Positions 62,334 through 64,000 of a stretch of DNA of 64,000 nt are shown here, piece by piece. This stretch comes from Ilyobacter polytropus DSM 2926 (GTDB lineage: Bacteria > Fusobacteriota > Fusobacteriia > Fusobacteriales > Fusobacteriaceae). Position 1 is the stretch's first letter; every line of letters begins with the position of its first letter. Under the pieces are notes generated by a model that was given only the letters and a program-made list of their open reading frames with translations, made no database searches and had not been told where the DNA came from. The position numbers and the translations under genes were made by a program. The DNA lies in the NCBI RefSeq assembly GCF_000165505.1, contig NC_014634.1, positions 60,227 to 124,226 of the forward strand, given 5' to 3'.

Positions 62334-62534
62334 TTAATATTCATCGGCTATTGCAAAAGTAAGTTTAAAATTTTTAATTCCATTAATGTTCATAATTCTC
62401 TGAAAAAGATCACATAAATAATCTTTTGACACATAGTTGACATAAATGAAATATATGTATATTGTAAGAGTCACTAATAGAAACACTCCTATAATGAAAA
62501 CTTTTTTCAACCAAAAGTAGTATCCGACAGTCAT
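62334..62534 (-). CDS. Possible small membrane protein
   Basis: Up to 66 residues, with one strong hydrophobic segment (VFIIGVFLLVTLTIYIYFIY) after a basic end, then LCDLFQRIMNINGIKN. GGGGAG is too close to the ATG at 62534, so the start may be an internal TTG near 62507. No family recognised; coding nature uncertain. Confidence 0.3.
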   Translation of the reverse strand: MTVGYYFWLKKVFIIGVFLLVTLTIYIYFIYVNYVSKDYLCDLFQRIMNINGIKNFKLTFAIADEY

Positions 62535-62553
62535 CTCCCCAAGGTGACTGTCG
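62525..62553. promoter_or_regulatory. Hairpin at the start of the possible small gene
   Basis: CGACAGTCA (62525-62533) and TGACTGTCG (62545-62553) form a perfect 9-bp stem whose loop holds the purine-rich CTTGGGGAGA on the minus strand. It could sequester that ribosome binding site. Confidence 0.5.
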
Positions 62554-62766
62554 CCCCAAAATTTAATTTAGATAGTAAAGACAAGTAGTAATATACCTCA
62601 GATTGAGCATTTCATTATATTTTATTATTACTCGATTATATAAAGAATAAAAAATAAATAACTCCGAAAAAGGTAAAACAGGAGAAATCCTGTGACACAA
62701 AACTATAGGGTCTAATTCTTTCTTAAGATATGACAGCCAGTTGTCGAGATTTTTGGGAGGAAGCAT

Positions 62767-63144
62767 ATGATCAAAACTTTATTCAGAAAATTTGATAAAA
62801 ATGATTTTCCAGGAGAACAAAAGAAATCAGAAAAAGAGAAAAAATTACTAAAAATCTGTAATAAGGCTATTTATTCTAATCCAAAGAACCCTGTTGCTTA
62901 TTTTAACAGAGGAAATTTAAACTTCAAATTAGGAAATTACATGAGTGCATTAAAGGACTATAACAAAGCCATAAGACTTAATCCAAAATATTTACATGCA
63001 TATCATAGCAGAGCTATAACAAAAGAAAAATTAAATTACTATAATGGTGCTATTTCTGATTATAACCTTATTTTAAAAATAGACTCATCAGATTTACTAG
63101 CACATAAAAATAAAAATATTATCCTACAGAAATTTATAGGGTAG
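62767..63144 (+). CDS. TPR-repeat protein
   Basis: 125 residues with a charged start and two to three TPR units: NPVAYFNRGNLNFKLGNYMS, ALKDYNKAIRLNPKYLHAYH, SRAITKEKLNYYNGAISDYN. TPR repeats bind partner proteins. GGGAGGAAGC precedes ATG. Stands alone, followed by a terminator. Confidence 0.82.
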   Translation: MIKTLFRKFDKNDFPGEQKKSEKEKKLLKICNKAIYSNPKNPVAYFNRGNLNFKLGNYMSALKDYNKAIRLNPKYLHAYHSRAITKEKLNYYNGAISDYNLILKIDSSDLLAHKNKNIILQKFIG

Positions 63145-63183
63145 TGCAAAACATTTGATATGTTATCTAGTTTTTTTTCAATC

Positions 63184-63218
63184 AAAGTCTAAGTGTAAAT
63201 ATTAGACTTTTTTTTATT
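63184..63218 (+). terminator. Terminator after the TPR gene
   Basis: AGTCTA-agtgtaaatat-TAGACT and a run of eight T residues; shortened relative of the scar hairpin at 32377. Confidence 0.8.
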
Positions 63219-63415
63219 TTAGGTAGTTCTATAGTTGTATTAAAGCAACTTAAACTTAAAGATTAATAATTAGAATAAAAGAAAAAACAACAACTCAACC
63301 TTTTATGTTATGTTTTATGTATATAATGTAATAATGTAGTCCCTTTTTTTATCTTTTTAATAAACTTTTTTAGCCCAATATTTATAATGGATTGAAGCAT
63401 ATTTTGAAAAAAAAA

Positions 63416-63895
63416 ATTCTCCGCAAGTGTGATGATATAAGTAGTCCTTAATTTTAAAGGATTCTCCGCAAGTGTGATGGTTTTAAAGCCAAGAAAAATA
63501 ATGTCTTGTAGACTTTTTTGTTTTCTCCGTAACTGAGATGGTATTGTAAGTACCAATTTTATTTTATTCTCCGCAAGCGTGATGGTTTTAAGCCCTTATT
63601 TTTCAAATGAAAATTTGTTTATGATAATTCTCCGCAAGCATGATGATGTTGTAAGCATTGATTTTGTTAAATTCTCCGCAAGTGTGATGGTTTTAATGCT
63701 TGATTTTACTAAGATTGAGCATTTAAAAAAATTCTCCGTATCCATGATGAAATCTGTAACCATTGATTTTACTAGGTTCTCCCTATGTGAGATGTGTTTA
63801 AGGCTAGAAAATATAAGAGATACTAATTTCATACTATTCTCCGTAACTGAGATGGTATTATTATATTCTCCTGATAGATGATGACTTTTAAGCCT
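63416..63895. repeat. Tandem array with alternating 45- and 60-bp steps
   Basis: Ten copies of a motif, ATTCTCCGCAAGTGTGATGG and close variants (CGTAACTGAGATGG in some), start at 63416, 63461, 63522, 63566, 63627, 63671, 63731, 63776, 63836 and 63864. The steps alternate about 45 and 60, giving a 105-bp super-unit. The 60-type units often continue GGTTTTAAGCC and the 45-type GTAAGCATTGATTTT. Spacers are related to each other, so this is not a CRISPR. No complete coding frame spans it. Function unknown. Confidence 0.85.
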
Positions 63896-64000
63896 TATTT
63901 TATTAATAAATTAATAAATTTACTTGGAAATATAGATAAAATAAGCTAAAATGGAGTAATAAAATAAAGGGAGTATGGAGAATAAAAAGTGATATACCAT
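63896..64000. other. A/T-rich tail of the window
   Basis: Contains AAATTTACTTGG and a purine-rich GGGAG at 63970, possibly leading to a gene that starts just past or at 63989 (GTG). Nothing firm can be said. Confidence 0.25.

Noticed and set aside
62563..62766. 67-residue minus-strand frame upstream of the TPR gene
   Set aside because: It overlaps the TPR ribosome binding site region, has no initiation signal and no family resemblance.
63308..63881. Protein-coding frames within the alternating array, both strands
   Set aside because: Each covers only part of the array, stops occur inside repeats on both strands, and no ribosome binding sites fit.
63416..63895. CRISPR array
   Set aside because: The repeat is degenerate, the steps alternate between 45 and 60 bp, spacers resemble each other, and no cas gene is in the window.

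Overview
The window is about 65-70% A+T by eye, with AT-rich codon use, strong purine-rich ribosome binding sites and many Gram-negative-type proteins (VirB/Trb conjugation, TRAP transporter). The mix of serine recombinases, TRAP and uronate genes, betaine/acyl-CoA relics and an Etf-coupled oxidase best suits an anaerobic fermenter of the Fusobacteriota type (Ilyobacter/Propionigenium-like). This is inferred from flavour, not proven. The conjugation locus, many insertion-sequence scars and several toxin-antitoxin pairs indicate a large plasmid or an accessory, ICE-rich region. No rRNA, tRNA or core housekeeping block was seen.

Layout. 1-3033 (minus): two GH130-family glycoside enzymes and a GT4 glycosyltransferase. 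3089-5446: a serine recombinase gene broken by an IS256-type element, two copies of a palindromic repeat, and an intact serine recombinase. 5955-7891: an MNT/HEPN toxin-antitoxin pair, a broken small gene and a HepT-like protein without its active-site motif. 8612-13073 (minus): mobilisation operon (ArdC-like protein, small protein, TraD-like protein, MOBQ relaxase) with an oriT candidate at 13220-13252. 13425-14135: a fused nucleotidyltransferase/substrate-binding protein. 14311-15328: divergent CI/Cro-type repressors with three operator-like repeats. 15349-31272: a Trb-type type IV secretion operon in the order trbC-F-G-I-traG-x-trbB-D-E-[gene broken by an IS3 element]-trbJ-L-traF-topB. 

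31437-40572 is a defence and addiction region: RelBE-like pair, two Fic proteins (one flanked by a 136-bp direct repeat, the other with twin operator dyads), a DUF4143 ATPase, a YoeB toxin split by two small stress-type genes, another serine recombinase and a second MNT/HEPN pair. 40713-46003 is a decaying acyl-CoA/betaine catabolic block: crotonase joined to a thiolase relic, MarR, acryloyl-CoA-reductase-like and old-yellow-enzyme oxidoreductases, and fragments of a GlmL/MutL-like reactivase and a BCCT transporter. 

46127-54299 is a coherent catabolic operon controlled by an RpiR regulator: SDR dehydrogenase, FAD-linked oxidase, FGGY kinase, MFS transporter and EtfBA. I infer uptake of a sugar, polyol or sugar acid, oxidation through flavoprotein and Etf, then phosphorylation. 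54779-60105 (minus) is a GntR-dctPQM-kduI-kduD operon for uptake of uronates and their conversion towards 2-keto-3-deoxygluconate. 60677-63144 holds a YhcG-type PDDEXK protein, an overlapping serine recombinase and a TPR protein. The end, 63416-63895, is a tandem array in which a conserved 20-bp motif recurs at alternating 45- and 60-bp steps (105-bp super-period), the oddest structure in the window. Short IS3- and IS256-type scars, several carrying a terminator hairpin, are scattered between the modules and mark the joins.
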